Of a stretch of 40,842 nucleotides of DNA, positions 24,353 through 33,020 are shown piece by piece (within the stretch, counting starts at the first letter, position 1; every line of letters begins with the position of its first letter). A program made the translations under genes and the position numbers. The DNA is from Candidatus Stoquefichus sp. GTDB taxonomy: Bacteria; Bacillota_I; Bacilli_A; Erysipelotrichales; Coprobacillaceae. The notes beneath the pieces were generated by a model. The model did not search any database. It saw only the letters and a list, made by a program, of their open reading frames with translations, and was not told the origin of the DNA. The stretch is taken from positions 1-40,842 of the forward strand of contig JAETUM010000024.1 of the NCBI GenBank assembly GCA_021768625.1, in the 5' to 3' direction.

Positions 24353-24377
24353 CATCAATTTATAAGATTGTTATAAT
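24349..24377 (+). promoter_or_regulatory. Consensus promoter of the Mn2+ riboswitch-mntP unit
   Basis: TTGACA (24349-24354), 17 bp, TATAAT (24372-24377). The -35 box overlaps the stop codon of the preceding gene. Confidence 0.9.
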
Positions 24378-24384
24378 GCTAATA

Positions 24385-24503
24385 TGATAAGGGAGTAGTT
24401 AGCACTTATGTGTAGTCATGTCAACACATCGATAAACTTTTATCTGGCACGATTTTAAATGATGAGACTTGTCTGTGATATACCACAGCCATGTCTTTTT
24501 TTA
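24385..24503 (+). ncRNA. yybP-ykoY Mn2+ riboswitch with terminator
   Basis: The leader carries the conserved blocks of the yybP-ykoY class: AAGGGAGTAG (24389-24398), then CATGTCAACACATCGAT and TTATCTGGCACG near 24417-24452. An imperfect stem, CTGTG with CACAG plus flanking pairs (about 24476-24495), is followed by a run of T and forms the expression platform. In this class Mn2+ binding prevents termination and turns on Mn2+ export. The downstream gene is mntP, the classic target. Confidence 0.9.
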
Positions 24504-24518
24504 TGAGGAGGATTAAAG

Positions 24519-25082
24519 ATGAGCTTTTTAGAAATTCTACTTATTGGCGTAGGTCTTGCAATGGATGCTTTTGCTGTAAGTATTTGTAAAGGATTATCTA
24601 CAAGAAAATTAGAGTGGAAACACGCTATTATTTGTGGTGGTTACTTTGGAGTATTCCAGGCTCTTATGCCTTTTATTGGTTATATTTTAGGTATTCAGTT
24701 TAAAGATAAAATAGAGAGTATTGACCATTGGATTGCTTTTATTTTATTAGCACTGATTGGACTGAATATGATTAAAGAAGCTTTTGGAGAAGAAGATGAT
24801 TGTAATCCTGATTTTTCTTTTAAAGCTATGATTCCTCTTGCTATAGCAACTTCTATTGATGCTCTTGCTATTGGTGTTACTTTTGCATTTTTAAATGTTA
24901 ATATTTTATATGCAATTATCATTATTGGAATAACTACATGTTTTATTTCTATGATTGGTGTTAAAATTGGTCATGCCTTTGGTGTAAGATATAAGTCTAA
25001 AGCCGAGATTGTTGGTGGAGTTATTCTTATTTTAATGGGATTAAAGATATTATTAGAACATCTTGAAATTCTTATTTTATAA
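24519..25082 (+). CDS. mntP: Manganese efflux pump MntP
   Basis: A 187-residue membrane protein with six predicted helices made of two related halves of three. Each half carries the conserved Asp motif: [17 protein letters not shown] (Asp16) and [14 protein letters not shown]. These define the MntP (DUF204) family, which exports Mn2+ from the cytoplasm. AGGAGG precedes the ATG at the usual spacing. The upstream Mn2+ riboswitch independently supports the function: high Mn2+ should permit read-through and expression. Confidence 0.95.
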   Translation: MSFLEILLIGVGLAMDAFAVSICKGLSTRKLEWKHAIICGGYFGVFQALMPFIGYILGIQFKDKIESIDHWIAFILLALIGLNMIKEAFGEEDDCNPDFSFKAMIPLAIATSIDALAIGVTFAFLNVNILYAIIIIGITTCFISMIGVKIGHAFGVRYKSKAEIVGGVILILMGLKILLEHLEILIL

Positions 25083-25134
25083 AATTCAAATTCAATTCAT
25101 ATAGTTGTCTATAATAATAGATGAGGTGATTATA

Positions 25135-25587
25135 ATGAATAATGTTTCTAAACTTTATGAAGTTTACATAAACAAAGAACTTCAAACAACAAAAAATGAG
25201 ATTTTAAATGTACAAAGACTTAATCAAAAAATACTTTCTTTTTTACATGATTTAGGTCAAATATCCGAAGATTCTCGATGTTACCTATTTTGGGAAAAGA
25301 ATGAACCCATTAATCATCAACAATTATTAGAAGATTATCTTGAAGGATTAACAATGTTAATGTCAATTGGTTTTGAATTAAGAATTGATTCTATTAAAAA
25401 TCATACAGAGATTCCTTATCCTACTGATATACATTCACTTTTCTTTAAAATTTATCATTCTATTTTAAAGGTACAAGGTCACTATTCTAGCGATGATTAT
25501 CAAAATACTATTGATGATTATTTTACTCTTGGATTTCAATTAGGTATTCAAGTCGACGAAATCATTTCCAATTATCAAAACGATTAG
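25135..25587 (+). CDS. Degenerate or short dimeric-dUTPase-like (dUTPase_2/MazG-type) helical protein
   Basis: AGGTGA lies 5 nt before the ATG at 25135, giving 150 residues. The core LGQISEDSRCYLFW, then QQLLEDYLEGLTMLMSIGFEL and a late YFTLGFQLGIQVDEIISNY, follow the pattern I know from all-helical dimeric dUTPases: E-x-x-E before RCFKFW, LLEEYVDxLHFxLSLGxEL, then LGFTxEEIxxxY. Two differences stand out. The first motif has Gln where a metal-binding Glu is expected, and the chain stops just where the KNxxNxxRQ segment should follow. It may be a non-catalytic relative. It lies 52 nt after mntP, and a functional link is not evident. Family assignment is from memory of the pattern. Confidence 0.6.
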   Translation: MNNVSKLYEVYINKELQTTKNEILNVQRLNQKILSFLHDLGQISEDSRCYLFWEKNEPINHQQLLEDYLEGLTMLMSIGFELRIDSIKNHTEIPYPTDIHSLFFKIYHSILKVQGHYSSDDYQNTIDDYFTLGFQLGIQVDEIISNYQND

Positions 25588-25593
25588 ATAAAA

Positions 25594-25627
25594 AGAACTT
25601 CTAAATGCTGAAGTTCTCTTTATTTTA
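25594..25627 (+). terminator. Terminator after the dUTPase-like gene
   Basis: AGAACTTC (25594-25601) and GAAGTTCT (25610-25617) form a perfect 8-bp stem followed by CTTTATTTT. It lies 6 nt past the stop codon. Confidence 0.85.
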
Positions 25628-25655
25628 CTCAATTTATATTCCATATAATTACTAA

Positions 25656-25687
25656 AAGAGAAATAGACATGAAACCCTATTTCTCTT
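25656..25687 (-). terminator. Hairpin downstream of the GH16 gene
   Basis: AAGAGAAATAG (25656-25666) and CTATTTCTCTT (25677-25687) form a perfect 11-bp stem with a 10-nt loop, between convergent genes and about 25 bp past the minus-strand stop. In the minus sense it is followed by TTAG, so the U-tract is weak. Confidence 0.65.
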
Positions 25688-25711
25688 ATTTCTATATATC
25701 ATATAATATAA

Positions 25712-28700
25712 TTATTGTTCTCTTTTACTAATGACCATATACATTCCTATAGCACACACTGATAAAATAGCATATGGAGCAATTAGAGTTGCATCACTAG
25801 TCTTAACATTTTGAGTAACCTTTGGTGATACTGTTGTATTTTTCTTATGTGTTGTATCCACTTCATCTCCTAATACATCTCCATTAATTTTATCATCAGG
25901 ATCTGTTGGAGTTATAACTGGTTGTTGAGGTTTTTCCTCATTATCTCCTGGTTGAGTTGGTGTTTCTGGCACATTAGGTTCATCTGGTTGTTCTGGATTT
26001 GTTGGTTTATCTGGAACAACATCTTCGCTTTTTTCCTTTAATCCTTTTATAGCATCTTGAAGTTCTAATAATGATTTCTCTACTTCATCTTGTGTTGCTG
26101 CTTCTTTATCCAATATAGCTTTAGCATCATTTAATGCTTTACTAAATACTTCCCATGAATCAGTTGTATATTTTGATTCATCATATTCCTTGACTTCATC
26201 ATATAAAGCTTTTAATTGAGTCTTATCTGCTAACAATTGTAAATCATTTATTTTATCTTGAAGTAATGATTCCATTGCTGTTATTTGATTTTGTTCTGGA
26301 TAAGTATTTAATAATTCTTCTGCTTGTGATAATACAGTTTTTAGCTCATCTATAGTTGATAATACATAATCTGCTTGATTCATCAATTTTTCTTTTGCTT
26401 CATCAACCAAATCATTTAATTTAGAAAAATCTCTTACTTGTACATTAACTTCTACAACTTTACCACTCTCATGAACAACATTATGTTTTTCATTATCATT
26501 ATTTAAAACCACTTGTCCATTTTGCCATGACCATCCTTCTGGTAATGTAATTGTTGATAAAGTTTCACCTTTTTTACCTTTTAACTCATATTCAGTTGGG
26601 AATTTTCTTTCCTCTACTGTTAAAGTCATTGTACGTCTAGCAAATTTATAGTCTTTAGTACCATCTGGAACATTATTACTTTTATATTCTACATTGTTTG
26701 GAATTGCAGAATAATGAATATTGTATGTACCAACTGGTAAATTAGCTAAACTATCTATATCATCTTTTCCATGACAAAGTAAATCAACACTTGTACAACC
26801 ACCAACGTTAGTAAACATTGGTTCATTTTCTACAGAATAATCAACGAAATAATCATTTGAAGTTGTAACTCCTTTAAGTAAATCAGGAGTATCTCCTTCT
26901 GTCATTGTTATATTCTTTAAACCATTAAGTTGAGGTGCAGATGCATAATAAGCATCTGCAGCTGCTTGTTGTTCATTATTACGAGCATAATATACATAAT
27001 CAATGACAAATTCAGTTCCAGCTAGATTTGTACCTGCATCTCCAGGCCAATTTCCACCCATTGCCAAATTCATTTGAATATATTGTGGTCTATTCAATGC
27101 TTTTTGTGCAATTCTATTTTTAGCAATACTTGTATCACTATAGTCTGCAGTACAAACAATTTGATCATCAACATACCACTCTACTTTATTTTCTGACCAA
27201 TTAATACCAAAAATGTGATAATCGTTATAGAAATCTTCACTGATTGTATAACCTTGTCCAGCAAGTTTTCCATTATCCTCACTTAATCCATCATCTGTAT
27301 GAATTGTCTGCCAAACAGTTCTATTACCTGAACCACTCTCAGTTCCAGTTAATTCCATAATATCAATTTCGCCACAACGAGCCCATCCATATCCTTGCTT
27401 AGAATCAATACGACCATCTAAAACAAAATCAGCTCCCAATGTCCAAAATGCTGGGAATACACCTTTTCCCTTAGGTAATTTTGCTTTCATTTCAATTCTT
27501 CCATATAAAAATTCATATTTACCATGAGTTCTTACACTTCCAGAATCATAGATAACTTGTCTATTTCCTCTTGGATTTTTATATTGATCTTCTAAAGCAC
27601 GATCTGTTGCTTTTAAAACTAATTTTCCATCTCTCATGAAAACATTTTCTTCACTATTTGTATAATGTTGTTGTTCAACACCACGTATACTTCCAAGTTC
27701 ATAACCCCATTTAGAATTATCTAACTTTGTATCATTAAAATCATCAGCCCATATAATATTATAATTGTCATCTTTTGGTTCTTCAGTATCCTTAGAGACC
27801 TCTTTTAATGAGACATTGTCAATATATACTTGTCCATTATAAACACTGCCACTATTTGTATCGCTCCATTTAATAAACGCTACTCCAACAGAAGTCTGTG
27901 TTCTTGTAGTAAATTCATATTCAAAATCTATCCACTCTAATCCTGTACCTTCTACTTTCTTTTCAATAGCACCTCCAGAATAATGACTTGATAAATCTGG
28001 GCTTTTAACAGCAAAAATTACTTCTCCTCCTGTTTGTACTGCAACTTTTGCTTTAACCTTATATGTTGTATTAGCCTTTAATTCTAATGTTTGATAAAGA
28101 GAAGCATTACTTGTTTGAGAAGGTAGCATTCCATAATATTGACCTTCATATGCAATGTATTCTCCATCCCACATGTTATTTGAAACTACTGCTGTACCTA
28201 CTGTTCTCCATGAATTATTTCCATTTTCAAAGTTACCATTTGCTATTAATTCAGGTTTAGCCTCTTTAATACTCACATTGTCTATGTATGCGGCATTTCT
28301 ATAAGCATTACTAGAAGTATCTTCTTCCCATTTTACTAATGATATAAGAATAGATGAATAACTTCCACTATTAAAAGTCACTTCAACAGGTGTCCAATCA
28401 TTTCCACCATATTTCTTATCAAGTAAAACAGTTCCAGTATTAGCTTGTAATTGAGCATTTGTTCCACCACGTACACATAAGTTAACTTTTGCATCATCTG
28501 CATTTGTTTTAATGTATGCTTTAATTGTATATTCTTTATTTGGTGTAACATTCACAATTTGTCCAATATAAGAATTTCCATTATTGCTTGGCAACATTCC
28601 TGAGCGAGTTCCATCTCCATAACTTACGCCACTTGCAATGCTCTTATCTTTACCTTGATTCCATGAAGAACCACCTTTTTCAAAATCACCATCAGTGACT

Positions 28701-28855
28701 AGTTCTTCTGAACTCGTCTGACCTCTATCAAGCTCAATTAAATCATATTCAGTATCTACAGTATTAGCTGCAGCCACATGGAATACATTACCCATAATTA
28801 AACTTGACATCAGTAATAATGAGAGCATCATCTTAGTTTTTCTTTGTTTTCCCAT
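25712..28855 (-). CDS. Cell-wall-anchored GH16 beta-glucanase (laminarinase-like) with two CBM4/9-type modules and FIVAR repeats
   Basis: A 1047-residue surface enzyme. After a signal peptide (1-30) come two related carbohydrate-binding modules (about 52-198 and 203-352), each starting with LVTDGDFEKG or LIANGNFENG and ending YIDNVSIKE. The GH16 domain (about 367-640) has the catalytic EIDIME at 496-501. The family hydrolyses beta-1,3 or mixed-linkage glucans; laminarin-type activity is likeliest. Beta domains and two helical FIVAR-like repeats (about 900-1000) follow. The Pro-rich spacer, VKTSD, hydrophobic segment and KREQ tail form a sortase-type signal. AAAGGGGA precedes the ATG. A cre site overlaps the promoter region. 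Confidence 0.9.
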   Translation of the reverse strand: MGKQRKTKMMLSLLLMSSLIMGNVFHVAAANTVDTEYDLIELDRGQTSSEELVTDGDFEKGGSSWNQGKDKSIASGVSYGDGTRSGMLPSNNGNSYIGQIVNVTPNKEYTIKAYIKTNADDAKVNLCVRGGTNAQLQANTGTVLLDKKYGGNDWTPVEVTFNSGSYSSILISLVKWEEDTSSNAYRNAAYIDNVSIKEAKPELIANGNFENGNNSWRTVGTAVVSNNMWDGEYIAYEGQYYGMLPSQTSNASLYQTLELKANTTYKVKAKVAVQTGGEVIFAVKSPDLSSHYSGGAIEKKVEGTGLEWIDFEYEFTTRTQTSVGVAFIKWSDTNSGSVYNGQVYIDNVSLKEVSKDTEEPKDDNYNIIWADDFNDTKLDNSKWGYELGSIRGVEQQHYTNSEENVFMRDGKLVLKATDRALEDQYKNPRGNRQVIYDSGSVRTHGKYEFLYGRIEMKAKLPKGKGVFPAFWTLGADFVLDGRIDSKQGYGWARCGEIDIMELTGTESGSGNRTVWQTIHTDDGLSEDNGKLAGQGYTISEDFYNDYHIFGINWSENKVEWYVDDQIVCTADYSDTSIAKNRIAQKALNRPQYIQMNLAMGGNWPGDAGTNLAGTEFVIDYVYYARNNEQQAAADAYYASAPQLNGLKNITMTEGDTPDLLKGVTTSNDYFVDYSVENEPMFTNVGGCTSVDLLCHGKDDIDSLANLPVGTYNIHYSAIPNNVEYKSNNVPDGTKDYKFARRTMTLTVEERKFPTEYELKGKKGETLSTITLPEGWSWQNGQVVLNNDNEKHNVVHESGKVVEVNVQVRDFSKLNDLVDEAKEKLMNQADYVLSTIDELKTVLSQAEELLNTYPEQNQITAMESLLQDKINDLQLLADKTQLKALYDEVKEYDESKYTTDSWEVFSKALNDAKAILDKEAATQDEVEKSLLELQDAIKGLKEKSEDVVPDKPTNPEQPDEPNVPETPTQPGDNEEKPQQPVITPTDPDDKINGDVLGDEVDTTHKKNTTVSPKVTQNVKTSDATLIAPYAILSVCAIGMYMVISKREQ

Positions 28856-28874
28856 ATAAATCCCCTTTCTTTTT

Positions 28875-28920
28875 AACGCATAAATTATGTATGCGTTTTC
28901 AATTTTATACTAGCATTATA
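28875..28920 (-). promoter_or_regulatory. Promoter and CcpA cre site of the GH16 gene
   Basis: TGGTATAAT, an extended -10, lies at 28923-28915 on the minus strand without a strong -35. Just downstream, 28902-28888 reads TTGAAAACGCATACA, matching the cre consensus WTGNAARCGNWWWCA at every position. It overlaps an 8-bp inverted repeat (AACGCATA/TATGCGTT, 28875-28882 and 28890-28897). Repression by CcpA when preferred sugars are present is the expected result. Confidence 0.65.
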
Positions 28921-28981
28921 CCACTTAATTTTCAATACATATTTTTACTAAAAAAAATTTTTTTACCTTTATTTTCACTAA

Positions 28982-29004
28982 CAAAAAAGACGTGTTTTCA
29001 CGTC
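28982..29004 (-). terminator. Terminator of the pulA-pth-mfd operon
   Basis: GACGTG-AAAA-CACGTC (29004-28989) followed by TTTTTT. It overlaps the mfd stop codon by two bases. Confidence 0.9.
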
Positions 29005-32000
29005 AATTTTTATTCATTTCATTATATACTTTTTTGAGTTCATTCAATAATTCTACTATTGCTTCCAACCATTTCTCATTTGTAGGTAAAATAAGTACAA
29101 TTTCATTTTTCATATACTTAAAACTTGGTTTTTTAAACAAACGATTGACTAATTCAAATAATTGATCTCCTGCTATATGAGAAGAAAATTCTTGTGTCAA
29201 CATCATTTGAATTTTATTACCTACTTCTTCAACTGAATCTATGAATGGCTCAGTACATAATATCTCATATTTACGTTTTAACACAATATTATTCACTTCT
29301 CTAGGCAATGTTCCATACAAATCTTTTAATTCTTTTTCCAACGAAAACATTTGTTCCATATGTTGTGCTTGATAGACACGTTGATATAAATTCAGCTTTT
29401 CTATATCACTTTCCACATAATTTTCTGGAATATATCCATCTACATTAATATTCTTTACTGGAACTTCTTTTTCTTCTTTAACCTCGCCAGTTTTTTCATC
29501 TATAGCCTCTTGTAATATTTTCATATACATATCAAAGCCAACGCTATCAATAAAACCTGCTTGTTCTCCACCTAAAATATCTCCAGAACCTCTAATAGAT
29601 AAATCTCTCATTGCTATTTTATATCCGCTTCCTAATTGAGCAAATTCTTTAATAGCTTTTAAGCGTTTTGTTGCTTCTTCATTCATCTGTTTGTTTTTTG
29701 AGTACAAAAGATAAGCATATGCCATTCTCTCACTACGCCCTACACGTCCCTTGATTTGATACAATTGTGATAATCCAAATTTATCTGCATCTTCAATGAT
29801 AATTGTATTGGCATTTGGTATATCTATTCCTGTCTCTATAATTGTTGTACAAACCAAAACATTATATTCTTTATCAATAAAAGATTGCATGACATCCTCT
29901 AATTGTTCCTTTGTCATTTTTCCATGACCAATAGCAACTTTAGCTGCAGGAATAATCCTTGCAATATGATTAGCTACCGACTCAATATTTGATGTTTTGT
30001 TATAAAGATAAAAGACCTGACCTTTTCTAGCTAATTCTCTTTCAATAACTTGTTTAATAAGTTGTTCACTTTTTTCCATTACATAGGTTTGTACTGGCAA
30101 TCTATTTAAAGGTGGTGTCTCTATTTGAGATAAACCTCTTATTCCCATTAAGGACATTTGTAAAGTTCGTGGAATAGGTGTTGCTGTTAGAGTTAATACG
30201 TCTATTGTTTGGCGTATTTCTTTAATTTTTTCTTTTTGTCTAACCCCAAAGCGTTGTTCTTCATCAATACATAATAATCCCAAGTCTTTAAATTCAACAT
30301 CCTTAGATAATATTCTATGAGTTCCTACTAGTAAATCAATTTTTCCTTCTTTTAAGTCACTTAAAATTTGTTTTCTATTTTTTGTAGAAGTAAAACGGTT
30401 TAATAAGGCTATATTCACTGGAAAGTTTTCAAATCTTTTCATCATTGTATGATAATGTTGTGAAGAAAGAATAGTTGTTGGACATAAGAAAGCCACTTGT
30501 TTATTAGCAAGTATAGCTTTAAAACATGCCCTTAAAGCAACTTCTGTCTTACCAAACCCAACATCACCACATAATAAACGATCCATTGGTCTTGGTAGTT
30601 CCATATCAGCCTTAATTTCCTTTACTGCTTCTTGTTGATCTGGTGTTAATGCATATCCAAAACATTCCTCAAATTGGATTTGTAAGGCATTATCTTGTGG
30701 ATAAGCAAAACCTGGTTGTTTCATTCTTGCTGCATATAATGCAACCAACTTATCAGCTAAATCATCAACCTTGTTTCTTACTCTTTGTTTTGTCTTTTGC
30801 CATTCTGTACTATTAAGCGCATGAATTTTAGGAGCTTTTCCATCTCTCGATGCATACTTTCTGACAAGTTTAAAATTTTCTACTGGTATATAAAGTGTAT
30901 CATTTCCTTTATATGCTATATACAAATAATCTTTATGAGTATTTTTAACTTCTAATGTTTTGATTCCCATATATTGTCCAATACCATGTGTATCATGAAC
31001 AACATAGTCACCTATTTCTAATTCTGTATAATCATTAATGACTTTTGCATCTTTATATTTAATATATCCTTTTTTCTTTTGAGAAGATACTTTAAACAAT
31101 TCTGTTTCTGTTAATAAAATAATATGTTCTTCATAAAAATCCATACCTGTTTTCAAATTCCCCATATAGATATTAACAGCATCATAAAGATTATCATCAT
31201 TTCCAACCATAACATATGGTATATGATTATTTTCTAATAAATCTATCATGAGTTGTATTTGATGATTATTATCTAAACACATTAATATTTTATTTTTAAT
31301 CAAATAGTCTTTGATTTGTTGTATTAATTGTTTTTCATTTAATAATGATAATTGAATTTCTCTTGTTAAAAAGGATATTTGTTTATCATTTGTTCTAAAG
31401 TCAATAAACTCAATATTTGCTTTTCTTATATCTTTTTCTATATCATGATATAAAGAAAGACCTTTAATCATTTTTCCAATACCTTGTAATTCATGTACAT
31501 AAAAGAAGGTTTCTTCTACATATTGACGATATACTTGCATGATTTTGTCATAACCAGAAGTTATATATAATGGTTGATTAAAATAAGATAATAAATTTGT
31601 TGAAGAAGTAAATAAACTTAAATATTGATATATACGTGATGAATAATCATGTGCTTTTAATGACTCTATATCTATTGATATTTCCTCTTCTAAATCATCT
31701 TGATATTCTTCACAATCTGTTTTTTCTTTTAAATCATTAATTTTATGAATAACTTCTTGTAACTCATTATCATCATATAACATGTCTGTTGCTGGAAGAA
31801 TTGTTACTTCTTTTATTGGTTCTAAAGATCTTTGAGAATTTTTATCAAAAAATCTTATGCTTTCTATTTCATTATCAAAGAATTCTATACGGATTGGATT
31901 ATCATATTGAATGGAATAAACATCGATCACACCACCACGTTTTGCATAATAAAAGGGCTCGTCGACTCTTTGAATCATTTGATAACCACTATGAATAAGC

Positions 32001-32446
32001 TTTTCTCTTAATTCTAATGGTTCTATAACCATTCCTTCTTTTAAATGAATCATATTTCTCATAAAGAGATCTTTTTGAGGAATATAACGAGAAAAACTAT
32101 GTGTATGACAAATAACAACTTGTGGTTTATCTTTGCAAAGTGAGGCTAATGTATTGACTCTTTCTCCCATTAGTTCTTTTGAATAAGCAAGAGCTTCTAC
32201 TCTTAGAGATTCATCACTTGGAAAAAAGAGAACTTTGCTTTGAAGTAATGGATAAAGTTCTTGATAAAGCAATTGAGCTTGATACTGATTTTCCTTAACG
32301 ACTAACATTGTTTTTGGTGAAGTGAAAAAAGCACTAGCAATAAGAATAGCCTCATCACTAGCGTGAGATACAATAATTTCCCCTCTCCCTTTTAGCATTG
32401 ATAAATATGCAGGGTTATTTTTTAAAATATGAGTAATTTTTTTCAT
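29003..32446 (-). CDS. mfd: Transcription-repair coupling factor
   Basis: A 1147-residue ATP-dependent DNA translocase of the normal length for Mfd. It frees RNA polymerase stalled at lesions and recruits UvrA. The N-terminal UvrB-like region is followed by a CarD-like RNA-polymerase-interaction domain ([20 protein letters not shown], about residue 490). The translocase has Walker [15 protein letters not shown], Walker [28 protein letters not shown] and the TRG-region motif [11 protein letters not shown]-terminal autoinhibitory domain ends the protein. TAGGAGA precedes the ATG. It lies 9 nt after pth, the pth-mfd order seen in many Firmicutes. Confidence 0.97.
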   Translation of the reverse strand: MKKITHILKNNPAYLSMLKGRGEIIVSHASDEAILIASAFFTSPKTMLVVKENQYQAQLLYQELYPLLQSKVLFFPSDESLRVEALAYSKELMGERVNTLASLCKDKPQVVICHTHSFSRYIPQKDLFMRNMIHLKEGMVIEPLELREKLIHSGYQMIQRVDEPFYYAKRGGVIDVYSIQYDNPIRIEFFDNEIESIRFFDKNSQRSLEPIKEVTILPATDMLYDDNELQEVIHKINDLKEKTDCEEYQDDLEEEISIDIESLKAHDYSSRIYQYLSLFTSSTNLLSYFNQPLYITSGYDKIMQVYRQYVEETFFYVHELQGIGKMIKGLSLYHDIEKDIRKANIEFIDFRTNDKQISFLTREIQLSLLNEKQLIQQIKDYLIKNKILMCLDNNHQIQLMIDLLENNHIPYVMVGNDDNLYDAVNIYMGNLKTGMDFYEEHIILLTETELFKVSSQKKKGYIKYKDAKVINDYTELEIGDYVVHDTHGIGQYMGIKTLEVKNTHKDYLYIAYKGNDTLYIPVENFKLVRKYASRDGKAPKIHALNSTEWQKTKQRVRNKVDDLADKLVALYAARMKQPGFAYPQDNALQIQFEECFGYALTPDQQEAVKEIKADMELPRPMDRLLCGDVGFGKTEVALRACFKAILANKQVAFLCPTTILSSQHYHTMMKRFENFPVNIALLNRFTSTKNRKQILSDLKEGKIDLLVGTHRILSKDVEFKDLGLLCIDEEQRFGVRQKEKIKEIRQTIDVLTLTATPIPRTLQMSLMGIRGLSQIETPPLNRLPVQTYVMEKSEQLIKQVIERELARKGQVFYLYNKTSNIESVANHIARIIPAAKVAIGHGKMTKEQLEDVMQSFIDKEYNVLVCTTIIETGIDIPNANTIIIEDADKFGLSQLYQIKGRVGRSERMAYAYLLYSKNKQMNEEATKRLKAIKEFAQLGSGYKIAMRDLSIRGSGDILGGEQAGFIDSVGFDMYMKILQEAIDEKTGEVKEEKEVPVKNINVDGYIPENYVESDIEKLNLYQRVYQAQHMEQMFSLEKELKDLYGTLPREVNNIVLKRKYEILCTEPFIDSVEEVGNKIQMMLTQEFSSHIAGDQLFELVNRLFKKPSFKYMKNEIVLILPTNEKWLEAIVELLNELKKVYNEMNKN

Positions 32447-32455
32447 TATTTTCTC

Positions 32456-33010
32456 CTAATTAAATGCATTCATTGCAGCATGAAAATCCTTATCTAAATA
32501 GACCTGAACAGCTTTAACTGCATTTTCAATTCCTTCTTCTATAAGAGGTTGTTCTTCTTTACGAAAACGCCCTAAAACATAATCAACAACTTTGATTTGT
32601 GGATGTCTATCAATACCTACTCTGATTCTTTTAAAAGATTGTGTTCCAACATGAGCTATAATACTCTTTATACCATTATGTCCTCCTGCACTTCCACTTT
32701 CTCTTAAACGAAGTTTTCCAACTGGCATATCTAAATCATCATAGATCACAAGTAAATCGTTAACATCTAACTTAAAAAAGTTCATCACTTGAATAACTGA
32801 TTCTCCAGATAGATTCATATATGTCATTGGTTTCAATAAAATAATATCTTCACCTTTATATTTAAATTTAACATATTCACCCTTAAACTTAGAATTTGAA
32901 ATAGAAACATTCATTTCTTGAGACAAACGTTCCAAGACCATAAAACCTACATTATGTCTTGTCTTTTCATATTCTTTTCCTGGGTTTCCTAAACCAACAA
33001 TTAATTTCAT
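32456..33010 (-). CDS. pth: Peptidyl-tRNA hydrolase
   Basis: Recycles peptidyl-tRNA released from stalled ribosomes by cleaving the ester bond. At 184 residues it has standard length. The active site is complete: Asn9 in GLGNPG, catalytic His19 in KTRHNVGF, Asn66 in KPMTYMNLSG, Asp91/Asp92 in VIYDDLD and Asn112 in GGHNG. AAAGGAGAG lies before the ATG. It sits 10 nt after pulA and 9 nt before mfd, so this housekeeping pair is transcribed with a glycogen-debranching gene. Confidence 0.97.
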   Translation of the reverse strand: MKLIVGLGNPGKEYEKTRHNVGFMVLERLSQEMNVSISNSKFKGEYVKFKYKGEDIILLKPMTYMNLSGESVIQVMNFFKLDVNDLLVIYDDLDMPVGKLRLRESGSAGGHNGIKSIIAHVGTQSFKRIRVGIDRHPQIKVVDYVLGRFRKEEQPLIEEGIENAVKAVQVYLDKDFHAAMNAFN

Positions 33011-33020
33011 AAACTCTCCT

